NCBI GenBank assembly: GCA_001770205.1
Contig: MEQL01000039.1
Coordinates: 322,787-386,786, forward strand
Reading direction: 5' to 3'
DNA from: Bdellovibrionales bacterium RIFOXYD12_FULL_39_22
GTDB lineage: Bacteria > Bdellovibrionota > Bacteriovoracia > Bacteriovoracales > Bacteriovoracaceae
DNA length: 64,000 bases
Shown: positions 18,920-25,976 of the stretch, piece after piece
Layout of the letters: each line of letters begins with the position of its first letter
Position numbering within the stretch: the first letter of the stretch is position 1
The notes under the pieces: model-generated
What the model was told of the DNA's origin: nothing
What the model saw: the letters and a program-made list of their open reading frames with translations, nothing else
The model's database searches: none
Program-made: the position numbers and the translations under genes

Positions 18920-20047
18920 ATGAAAATAGGCTTTGATGCAAAAAGGGCATTTCATAATTTTCGCGGCCTGGGTAATTATAGTCGAACAACGATAGAAGGC
19001 CTCTGTAAATACTACCCTGAGCACCAGTACTACCTATACACTCCTCCAATAAACAGCTCCTCAAAGGTCTCCTGGCGTGAAACAATCCCGGCCACAAAAA
19101 TTATTGAACCTTCTGGAATTTTTTCTAAAGCACTTCCTTCCCTCTGGCGAAGTTTGGCCATCTCTTCTTTGATTATACGAGACAACCTCGATATTTATCA
19201 TGGCCTCAGTCATGAATTACCAGTAGGTATTGAAAAGTTCCGTGGAAAAAAAATTGTAACTATTCACGATCTGCTTTTCATGCGTTATCCACAAAATTTT
19301 GCCACTATTGATAGAATTGTTTACAAGAAGAAATTTTTACACAGCTGCCACGTTGCCGATCAGGTAGTGGCAATTTGTGGCCAGACGCAAAATGACATTA
19401 TCGAGTATCTAAATGTTCCCACTCATAAAATCAAAGTAGTTTATCAAGGCTGTAATCCAATTTTTTTTAAACGCGCATCTTCTTATGAAAAAGAATTAAT
19501 TAAAAAAAAATATAACTTACCTTCACAATTTCTTCTTTATGTCGGGGCCTTGGAACCAAACAAGAATGCCCTCTCTATTATCAAGGCACTTTCTATTGTT
19601 AATGATAAAAATATTTCTTTGGCCATTATTGGTAAAGGAGAACGCTATAAGAAAATTTTACAAGCAGAGATATCCAAAAAAGGACTAGGGTCTCGTGTAA
19701 TATTTTTAGGAAATGGTGTCGAGACGGCCGAACTTCCGGCCATATATCAAAGTGCCACTGCCATGACTTTTCCTTCCTTTTTTGAGGGACTCGGCCTGCC
19801 AGTTATTGAGGCGCTGGCGAGTGAACTTCCAGTTATAACCTCACAAGGCTCTTCTTTAACGGAAGCTGGTGGGCCAGATACTATTTATATCGATCCTCAC
19901 TCGAAAGAAGAATTGGCCGCGGCCATAGATCGGGTATCGGTAAGTGGTGCGCTGCGGGCCACTATGGCACAACGAGGGCGTAGCTATGTCGAACAGTTTT
20001 CTATACAAAATTGCTCAGATAATCTCTTTAATTTATATCGCTCATAA
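18920..20047 (+). CDS. Glycosyltransferase family 4
   Basis: A 375-residue retaining glycosyltransferase of the GT-B fold. The real start is the ATG at 18920 (MKIGFDAKRAFHNFRGLGNY), with AAGGA nine bases upstream; the longer frame from 18878 overlaps the epimerase gene. The C-terminal donor-binding domain has LLYVGALEPNKN and FPSFFEGLGLPVIEALA with the conserved Glu-x7-Glu. It is most like mannosyl- or related transferases of surface polysaccharide synthesis. Donor and acceptor are unknown. No terminator is evident before the sigma-54-controlled genes. Confidence 0.85.
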   Translation: MKIGFDAKRAFHNFRGLGNYSRTTIEGLCKYYPEHQYYLYTPPINSSSKVSWRETIPATKIIEPSGIFSKALPSLWRSLAISSLIIRDNLDIYHGLSHELPVGIEKFRGKKIVTIHDLLFMRYPQNFATIDRIVYKKKFLHSCHVADQVVAICGQTQNDIIEYLNVPTHKIKVVYQGCNPIFFKRASSYEKELIKKKYNLPSQFLLYVGALEPNKNALSIIKALSIVNDKNISLAIIGKGERYKKILQAEISKKGLGSRVIFLGNGVETAELPAIYQSATAMTFPSFFEGLGLPVIEALASELPVITSQGSSLTEAGGPDTIYIDPHSKEELAAAIDRVSVSGALRATMAQRGRSYVEQFSIQNCSDNLFNLYRS

Positions 20048-20062
20048 GATGCACCACTCCTT

Positions 20063-20078
20063 TTGACACTGGTGACAA
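20063..20078. promoter_or_regulatory. Candidate enhancer site for a sigma-54 activator
   Basis: TTGACAC-TG-GTGACAA is a near-perfect inverted repeat (one mismatched pair) centred about 87 bases before the predicted start of the first small exported gene. This is the usual distance for an NtrC-type activator site. Confidence 0.45.
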
Positions 20079-20130
20079 CTTCATTTTTACTAAGATACCT
20101 TTAATATTATATTTTTACCCCTGCGGTTAG

Positions 20131-20148
20131 TTGGCATATATGTTGCTT
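20131..20148 (+). promoter_or_regulatory. Sigma-54 promoter 1
   Basis: TTGGCATATATGTTGCTT holds GG (20133-20134) and GC (20145-20146) exactly 10 bases apart, the invariant -24/-12 geometry of RpoN promoters. The same sequence pattern recurs before the paralogous gene. Confidence 0.8.
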
Positions 20149-20162
20149 TTATAGAAAACAAA

Positions 20163-20183
20163 GAGATGTTAGGAAGACATCTC
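20163..20183 (+). other. 5'-end mRNA hairpin 1
   Basis: GAGATGT-N7-ACATCTC forms a 7-bp stem starting about 6 bases after the predicted transcription start. The paralogue's leader has the same stem with the outer pair changed from G-C to A-T, a compensatory change that supports a real RNA structure. Confidence 0.6.
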
Positions 20184-20203
20184 AAAAATCATGGAGGATT
20201 CAC

Positions 20204-20482
20204 ATGCGTACAGCAACTCTTTTGTTCATAATTTTCTCCCTCCCCCTAATGGTAAATGGAAAAGAAAACTCTTTGGGGTCTGCGCTGTACGCAAGTAAAA
20301 CAACAGACCCCAAAGAATTTTCTTCTCTAGAGAAACTAGTCTCTACCATCGTAAAAAAAGGAAAAACTCATACTCAACTAGTTAACAAACAACCAATATC
20401 AAAAGATTCAGTTCGCATTGACGCTAATTACTCCATTGGTGAATTAACCGGTGCAGGCAATTTACAATTAGCAGAAATTTAA
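20204..20482 (+). CDS. Small exported protein, paralogue 1
   Basis: A 92-residue protein with a signal peptide (MRTATLLFIIFSLPLMVNG, cleavage near residue 19-20). The mature part carries LEKLVSTIVKKGK, which matches LQKMVSKIVKRGE in the next gene, so the two are tandem paralogues. GGAGG sits 8 bases before the ATG. Expression should depend on sigma-54 and an activator. Mature size is about 70 residues with no cysteine. No family is recognised. Confidence 0.75.
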   Translation: MRTATLLFIIFSLPLMVNGKENSLGSALYASKTTDPKEFSSLEKLVSTIVKKGKTHTQLVNKQPISKDSVRIDANYSIGELTGAGNLQLAEI

Positions 20483-20512
20483 TCTTTATCAGTCACAACG
20501 ACACCATTTTAG

Positions 20513-20530
20513 TTGGCATATCACTTGCTT
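20513..20530 (+). promoter_or_regulatory. Sigma-54 promoter 2
   Basis: TTGGCATATCACTTGCTT has GG (20515-20516) and GC (20527-20528) 10 bases apart. Together with the preceding TTAG it is nearly identical to sigma-54 promoter 1, indicating duplication of promoter plus gene. Confidence 0.8.
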
Positions 20531-20546
20531 TATTGTGAGACAAGAA

Positions 20547-20567
20547 AAGATGTTAGAACGACATCTT
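20547..20567 (+). other. 5'-end mRNA hairpin 2
   Basis: AAGATGT-N7-ACATCTT forms the same 7-bp stem and 7-base loop as the upstream copy, at the same distance from its promoter, with a compensating outer base pair. Confidence 0.6.
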
Positions 20568-20588
20568 AAACTCACGACGGAGAAATAT

Positions 20589-20825
20589 ATGCGAACAACA
20601 ATCATCTTTATAACTCTTCTAGGCATCAACTTCTTAGCTGCAGGGACAGAAGAAAGCACTCGGGCCACTGCCTCCATCCAAGGCCGTGTAGAAACAAAAG
20701 AACTAGTCGATTTACAAAAGATGGTTTCGAAAATTGTAAAGCGCGGGGAGAGCAGACAAGAGACAAACGAGGAAGTTCTTCCTACCAATTCAATCCAGGC
20801 TGATTTTGGGTTTAGAATTTTATAG
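20589..20825 (+). CDS. Small exported protein, paralogue 2
   Basis: A 78-residue protein with a signal peptide (MRTTIIFITLLGINFLAAG). The correct start is the ATG at 20589, preceded by CGGAGA; the longer frame from 20535 begins inside the leader hairpin. The mature region shares L-x-K-x-VS-x-IVK-x-G and a downstream Ile-x-Ala with paralogue 1. It ends one base before the converging rlmN stop codon. Function is unknown. The pair may be secreted peptides or structural subunits under RpoN control. Confidence 0.75.
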   Translation: MRTTIIFITLLGINFLAAGTEESTRATASIQGRVETKELVDLQKMVSKIVKRGESRQETNEEVLPTNSIQADFGFRIL

Positions 20826-21881
20826 TCAAGATTTACTGAATTCGTTTTTTAACTGGCCACATGCCGCTAAAATATCCTTTCCCTTTGATGCCCGAATTGT
20901 TGTAACTAATCCTCTCTTTAAAAGTTCTTCTTGAAACCAAATTATTTTCGCATCTGTCGGGCGCCGAAAAGGAGACTCCGGATAATCATTAAAGGGAATA
21001 ATGTTTATTTTCGAATCACGTTTAGAAATTAGTTGTGTAAGTCCGTCAATATCTTCCGGCCGATCGTTAACATCTTCGATAAGAAGATACTCATATGTTA
21101 TGCGCCTATGCGCTTTAAGGTGAACCTCCTTTATGGCATCAAAGAGGGCGTGAATATCATATCGATTATTAATTGGCATTAGTTTTGAGCGCACAACATC
21201 ATCTACTGCATGCAAAGAAATGGCGATATTAACGGGGGGAAAATCATTCAATTTTTTTATCTGTGGAACCCAGCCGGAAGTAGAAAGTGTTATCTTTCGT
21301 TGTCCGAGAGCAATACCACGACTATCCACCAAAATTTCTATGGCCGATTTTACATTATCAAAATTAAGCAAAGGCTCGCCTTGCCCCATAAAAACCATAT
21401 TAGTTAATTTGAAATCTGAAGCAACATTTGTGCGCATCCAAAAAGTAACCGCCAAATATTGTGCGATTATTTCGCCCGCAAAAAGATTGCGTTTAAATCC
21501 CATCTGCCCGGTCAAACAAAAAATACATCCCATCGGACAGCCAACCTGAGAAGAAACACAAATAGTATGCCTCTCTTCATTGAAAGGAATATACACCGTT
21601 TCCACCTGTTCTCCATCGGCCAAGGAGAGTAGAAACTTTTTAGTCCCATCACTTGAGTGATCAACCCGTAAAATTTGTGGCAACGCAATTGAAAAATTTT
21701 CTTGTAAAAAATTTTTGGCGGCCAAGGAAATATTACTCCACGAAGTAATTTCGAAATTACACTGTCGATAAAGCCATTTAAAAACTTGCTCAGAAACATA
21801 TTTTTTAAAACCATGGGCCATCAAAATTTCGTTAAGTTGCGAAAGGGTTAGTGAATAAAGCATTTTGTCTATTAACGACAT
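20826..21881 (-). CDS. rlmN: Dual-specificity 23S rRNA/tRNA adenine-C2 methyltransferase RlmN
   Basis: A radical SAM enzyme that makes m2A2503 in 23S rRNA and m2A37 in some tRNAs. The 351-residue protein has the 4Fe-4S ligands CPMGCIFC (Cys 115, 119, 122), the preceding catalytic Cys 108 (TICVSSQVG) and the methyl-carrying Cys 341 near the C-terminus (AACGQL). GQGEPLLN is the SAM-contact GGEP-like motif. AGGA precedes the ATG at 21881; a second Met at codon 7 is possible but lacks a better ribosome site. Cfr-type resistance is not implied, since features match the housekeeping RlmN. Confidence 0.95.
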   Translation of the reverse strand: MSLIDKMLYSLTLSQLNEILMAHGFKKYVSEQVFKWLYRQCNFEITSWSNISLAAKNFLQENFSIALPQILRVDHSSDGTKKFLLSLADGEQVETVYIPFNEERHTICVSSQVGCPMGCIFCLTGQMGFKRNLFAGEIIAQYLAVTFWMRTNVASDFKLTNMVFMGQGEPLLNFDNVKSAIEILVDSRGIALGQRKITLSTSGWVPQIKKLNDFPPVNIAISLHAVDDVVRSKLMPINNRYDIHALFDAIKEVHLKAHRRITYEYLLIEDVNDRPEDIDGLTQLISKRDSKINIIPFNDYPESPFRRPTDAKIIWFQEELLKRGLVTTIRASKGKDILAACGQLKNEFSKS

Positions 21882-22084
21882 TAGTTTTTCCTGGATACTT
21901 AAGTAAGGCAGGATTATCTAGCGGCCGGCAAAAACGCAACAAAAAACTCAACTTACCTAATATTTTCTTACAGCTCCTTTGTAATTTTTACAGAAGATAG
22001 GAATTTCATCAATATTTTCTGCATCTTCTGCCTTCTGCTGGCCGCTCCGAATCCATATCAAGGAACGATTGCCGGCCACACCGA

Positions 22085-22113
22085 TTGAAAAAAAGAGTTA
22101 GCTCTGCTATCTA
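22085..22113 (+). promoter_or_regulatory. Promoter for the gene at 22133
   Basis: TTGAAA (22085-22090), a 17-base spacer and TATCTA (22108-22113). A strong AGGAGG follows at about 22121, so this mRNA has a short leader with a good ribosome binding site. The rest of 21882-22084 shows nothing I can assign. Confidence 0.55.
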
Positions 22114-22132
22114 AAGGGACAGGAGGAATTTT

Positions 22133-22744
22133 ATGAAATTTAAAACATTAAAGACTGATGCGGAATTGTTGTCCTACAGTAAAACAGTTGCTCCACATAT
22201 TGATGTTGAACTTCCACTAGAGTACCTCAAACGAAGCAAAGTCGTAGCATGCTTTGATGATGAAAAAAATATTTGTGGTGGCTTTGTAATCGTTAAACAG
22301 GGCCCTTTTCGCGTGCTAGAATCAATCCCCACCGCTCACTCCTTGGCAACACGTCTCAATCGTTCTAGCAAGGTTGCTGAAATAACGGGCCTATGGCTCT
22401 CTGATAACGTTACTAAAAAAAGGGAGTCTCTAAATTTATGGTTGCGTCTTATTTGGGGAATGATTACTTCTGGAAAAAACAAATTTACTTATGCCTACAG
22501 TCTAAAAAAACCCAGCGTTGGTAAACTATATCAGGCCGCCAGACCGAGAGTCTTGTTCAGCGGCCCTACCAAAATCCTTCCTGGAATGCCATGCGCAGAC
22601 TACGAATCGGTGGAATTTTTCCATTTAAAAAATCTACTTTCTTGTCCATTTCGCCGGCCAGATCTTTTTATAAAACGCTTTTTTGGAGAGCGGAAGTGTG
22701 CAGAAAGCAGTGTAATGCTTACGACGATTAGTGGTGAAACCTAA
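22133..22744 (+). CDS. Hypothetical protein, possibly GNAT-fold
   Basis: A 203-residue soluble protein. The arrangement of an N-terminal helical part, a beta strand followed by GGFVIVKQGPF, and a later EITGLWLSDN strand-loop before a long helix is reminiscent of acyltransferase folds, but no acetyl-CoA loop is clear. It has an excellent ribosome site and its own promoter. It converges with the next gene, with 7 bases between the stop codons. The function is not assignable. Confidence 0.6.
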   Translation: MKFKTLKTDAELLSYSKTVAPHIDVELPLEYLKRSKVVACFDDEKNICGGFVIVKQGPFRVLESIPTAHSLATRLNRSSKVAEITGLWLSDNVTKKRESLNLWLRLIWGMITSGKNKFTYAYSLKKPSVGKLYQAARPRVLFSGPTKILPGMPCADYESVEFFHLKNLLSCPFRRPDLFIKRFFGERKCAESSVMLTTISGET

Positions 22745-22751
22745 TTATCGT

Positions 22752-23153
22752 CTAAAAGATTTTCTTAAAAAAACTACCTTTTTTACTATAATCCAAATTT
22801 TCTATCTTATTGCCGTTGGTAACAATTAATTCGCGAAACTCTTCTGTTGTGCTCGCTTTCTCAATGATTGCGCTATATTCATCAACTGAATAAATACAAA
22901 TCTGTTTTTTTTCTACTTTTTCGCAAAGTTTCAAGGCATAGCGATTGAGTTCTACTAAATCCGCAAACGGGCCGATCATTCCAGGGATAGCGTTTTCCGC
23001 ACTGGCCATCGATGAATCTTTATACAACTCACGCAATAGCAACAAGTCCACTTCTCCACTATCATCAAAGATAACTTTAAAGTAATTAAATTGGCCCGCA
23101 TTTTCGCTGCTTATGGTGTCGTAAACGGCAACTACGATATCGTGATAATTCAT
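22752..23153 (-). CDS. Hypothetical protein
   Basis: A 133-residue soluble acidic protein with no signal peptide or membrane helix. GAGGAAG is well placed before the ATG at 23153. It lies 17 bases downstream of the beta-galactosidase-like gene on the same strand and is probably co-transcribed. No family is recognised. Confidence 0.6.
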   Translation of the reverse strand: MNYHDIVVAVYDTISSENAGQFNYFKVIFDDSGEVDLLLLRELYKDSSMASAENAIPGMIGPFADLVELNRYALKLCEKVEKKQICIYSVDEYSAIIEKASTTEEFRELIVTNGNKIENLDYSKKGSFFKKIF

Positions 23154-23170
23154 TTTACTTCCTCTAATAA

Positions 23171-24904
23171 TTAATCCCCAAAAACGCCAAAATCGATAGA
23201 GATAGAACCATTGGGTGAAAAATCAACCTCTATCTCGTTCTGTCGGGAAACCACCTTAGCATTTGTCTCATCCACTATCTTCATCAACGCAAAATTTTTC
23301 ATAAAACTTAACTTAACTTTTTTTCTATAACTGGTAGGATTATAAAGTCCTACTCTCCGTACTTCACTATAAGATAATTCTGCGGCCAAAGATGGCCGTG
23401 TACGCCAAAAGCATTCCACTCCATCCCCGCCAACGATTTGACAATGATATAAGCTAAAAGTGCTAACAATCTTTTCCCAAAAAGATAATATTTTACTGGA
23501 TGGTAGCGAAGCTAATGCTTCTCCAGAAAAATAGATCAATCGGCCATCTCCCAGAGATATGTTATTAACGATGGCCATAAAATTAACTCGTTCTACCTGT
23601 AAATTGTTCTCTAACACAAACAATTCCATTTTTTGTACAAACTCATTATTCATCGCGCTTGTATCAAGAATAACACTACCACCATTCATAAAAATTTCTA
23701 ATATCCTAGAAAAAATTTTTTCATCCACAAGATCACCAGTGAAAAAATGAATTTGGGTGCTGGACGGATGATCCTGTTCGTTCACCAAAACTCGACGATA
23801 GGTGTGGCCATAGTTGGAGGATAAAAATTTATACAAATGTAAAGAAGACCACCCTGAGTGGATAGAAAAAAGATCTTTCTCATAAATAGAAAAAAGCTCC
23901 AATTGTCGAAACGCCATCTCCTCCTCACTGGTTTTTCTGCCAGAAAGCAGTAAATTGGGGATGGCAGTCATTTCTACTAACTCACTAAGTATTCGCGCCA
24001 ACGCACCTCGCTTAACACCAAGAGGAAGTAGAATTGAAGAAGTGATTATACCATCACAAAGTCCACGAAAAACATCATGGCAATATTGCCAAACATCATC
24101 AACCTCGAAGGCCCTGGCACCTATATTACTTATCCTTCCTCCTAAAAAAAGCATATTAAAATGGCCGGCCCAATTGGCACTCAAGTGTTCACGAGCAGTC
24201 TCTGCGTAGAGCGAGTAGACCGAATCATAATACTCTTTTCGTAAATTTTGCTCTTCCTCCTGACTACTAATTTGAAAACTCTCTCCTTTTTTCTCTGCCT
24301 CCTGCATTTTTATGGATAAAAAGCGAGAAAGTCCGGAAGTAAAAGTATTAGAATAATCAGAAAAATAGCTATAAAGTACATCTTGATCGTAATAACAATT
24401 TGTAACCGTCCACACATCAACATCCACTCCTGTGGAGGAAAAATGGCCAGAGAGGGCCTCTAAAAATTTTACATAATTTTTAAAAAGTCTCGGATCAAAA
24501 AAAGAAAACATCTTATTAATGCGGCCTTCAGAATCAATTGCGGCGGTAGAAATATTGCTTTCTGAAATAGAAATATTTCTGGCCAATAAATGGGGAATTC
24601 CGCCATTCGGTAAAAAAGGAGAGGGAGTAATTGCTACTAAAAAAATTATTTCCTTCCCATTATTTTTTGCTGTTTGCACCAATTTCGCTAAATTGGCCTC
24701 TGGCCGATGTTCACCGAAATCGTAATTTTCTCCAGTATCAGAATGAAATGCCCAGTTAATTGGAACGATTATAATATTACTTTCCTGATATTCGGCCAGC
24801 TTAGAATTCCACAGCGAAGAAGAAGTTTTCCAATAAAGAAAATGGTTTTCTCCTGGAAAAACATAATCTCGATCACCTCTAAATTCAGGCGTTGTCAGTT
24901 GCAA
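23171..24904 (-). CDS. Beta-galactosidase-like glycoside hydrolase fold protein
   Basis: About 577 residues. The N-terminal half reads like a GH35/GH42-type TIM barrel (FGEHRPEANLAKLV, then PSPFLPNGGIPHLLARN), and the middle and C-terminal parts resemble the Rossmann-like and small beta domains of GH42 enzymes. Where family members have the Asn-Glu acid/base pair, this protein has VTNCYYDQ, with Cys instead of Glu, so it may be inactive or act differently. The start is uncertain: TTG at 24904 has GAGGG five bases upstream and is preferred to TTG at 24925. There is no signal peptide, so it is likely cytoplasmic. The family call is tentative. Confidence 0.6.
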   Translation of the reverse strand: MQLTTPEFRGDRDYVFPGENHFLYWKTSSSLWNSKLAEYQESNIIIVPINWAFHSDTGENYDFGEHRPEANLAKLVQTAKNNGKEIIFLVAITPSPFLPNGGIPHLLARNISISESNISTAAIDSEGRINKMFSFFDPRLFKNYVKFLEALSGHFSSTGVDVDVWTVTNCYYDQDVLYSYFSDYSNTFTSGLSRFLSIKMQEAEKKGESFQISSQEEEQNLRKEYYDSVYSLYAETAREHLSANWAGHFNMLFLGGRISNIGARAFEVDDVWQYCHDVFRGLCDGIITSSILLPLGVKRGALARILSELVEMTAIPNLLLSGRKTSEEEMAFRQLELFSIYEKDLFSIHSGWSSLHLYKFLSSNYGHTYRRVLVNEQDHPSSTQIHFFTGDLVDEKIFSRILEIFMNGGSVILDTSAMNNEFVQKMELFVLENNLQVERVNFMAIVNNISLGDGRLIYFSGEALASLPSSKILSFWEKIVSTFSLYHCQIVGGDGVECFWRTRPSLAAELSYSEVRRVGLYNPTSYRKKVKLSFMKNFALMKIVDETNAKVVSRQNEIEVDFSPNGSISIDFGVFGD

Positions 24905-25065
24905 AAATCCCTCACAGATAACCAATTATCTCTGTCGGCCTTTCTAAAAATTAAATGCTAAAAAAGGCCCAAAACTTTTTAACATAATGTAATAATGTAC
25001 CGATATAATGGGTATCGCAACTAGTTTTTACATGTTAGATAGACAGAGGAAAGAGGTGTATATCT

Positions 25066-25971
25066 ATGGCAGATGATGCAACCGTTGTTTTAACCGATAT
25101 CAAGGCGGCCCTCACGGCCGCCGATTCTGAAGCATCAAAAAAACCCGCGGCACTACTGGTCGTAGGAGGGGAACTTAACGGAACTATTTTTGACCTGATC
25201 GAAAAAGAAGTGACGGTTGGCCGTAGTGCTGAAAATATGATCGCGCTCGACTTCCCAGGAATTTCTCGCCTTCATTTCAAACTTTTGCAAAAAGAAAAAG
25301 AGTATCTCCTGGAAGATGCCGGCTCTCGCAACGGCACCTACTTGAATAATAAAAAAGTAGACGCTATTACTAAATTAGTTCGCGGCGATATTATAAAAAT
25401 CGGTAGCATGGCCTTGAAGTATTTACCGCATGGCGACCCCGAACGACTTACCTATGACAAGCTTAATCTCGAGGCCAATACCGATAAATGGACGAAATGT
25501 TACAATAAGGCCTATTTCAACCGTGCCTGCGAAATGGAAGTAAAAAAATCTAAAGTTACAGGCATACCGCTTTCGATAATTATGTTTGATCTTGATCACT
25601 TTAAAAAATTAAACGACACCTATGGCCATGATGCTGGCGATTATGTACTGCAACATCTCTCTCAGATATTAAGGAAACATGGTGTTCGCGACACTGATGT
25701 TCTCTCTAGATATGGCGGAGAAGAGTTTGTACTTCTATTGCCTAAGACTAATTTAAAACAGGCCTTTGAAATTGCCGAACGTCTTCGCAAAGTAATCGAG
25801 ACAGAGCAGTTTACTTATGACAATAAGGTTTTACCAGTTACCGCCTCCTTGGGTGTTGCTGACTATCGCCAGGGCGTATTGAGCGGTGTTGATCTTTTTA
25901 AGCGCGCCGACAAAGCACTATATCTGTCTAAAAGCAATGGCAGAAATCAGGTGCAATTTTATCGTGGTTAA
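25066..25971 (+). CDS. FHA-GGDEF diguanylate cyclase, DgcB-like
   Basis: A 301-residue cytoplasmic enzyme making cyclic di-GMP from two GTP. A forkhead-associated phosphopeptide-binding domain (about residues 50-118; GRS, SRLH and SRNGTYLN motifs intact) is fused to a GGDEF domain with catalytic GGEEF at 217-221 and an inhibitory I-site RDTD at 208-211, exactly five residues upstream. The same architecture is found in Bdellovibrio bacteriovorus DgcB (Bd0742), reported to be needed for prey invasion. AAGAGG precedes the ATG. A near-perfect -10 box (TATAAT, 25004-25009) with TTAACA 19 bases upstream may drive it. mutL begins six bases after its stop, an odd operon partner. Confidence 0.92.
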   Translation: MADDATVVLTDIKAALTAADSEASKKPAALLVVGGELNGTIFDLIEKEVTVGRSAENMIALDFPGISRLHFKLLQKEKEYLLEDAGSRNGTYLNNKKVDAITKLVRGDIIKIGSMALKYLPHGDPERLTYDKLNLEANTDKWTKCYNKAYFNRACEMEVKKSKVTGIPLSIIMFDLDHFKKLNDTYGHDAGDYVLQHLSQILRKHGVRDTDVLSRYGGEEFVLLLPKTNLKQAFEIAERLRKVIETEQFTYDNKVLPVTASLGVADYRQGVLSGVDLFKRADKALYLSKSNGRNQVQFYRG

Positions 25972-25976
25972 GGTAT

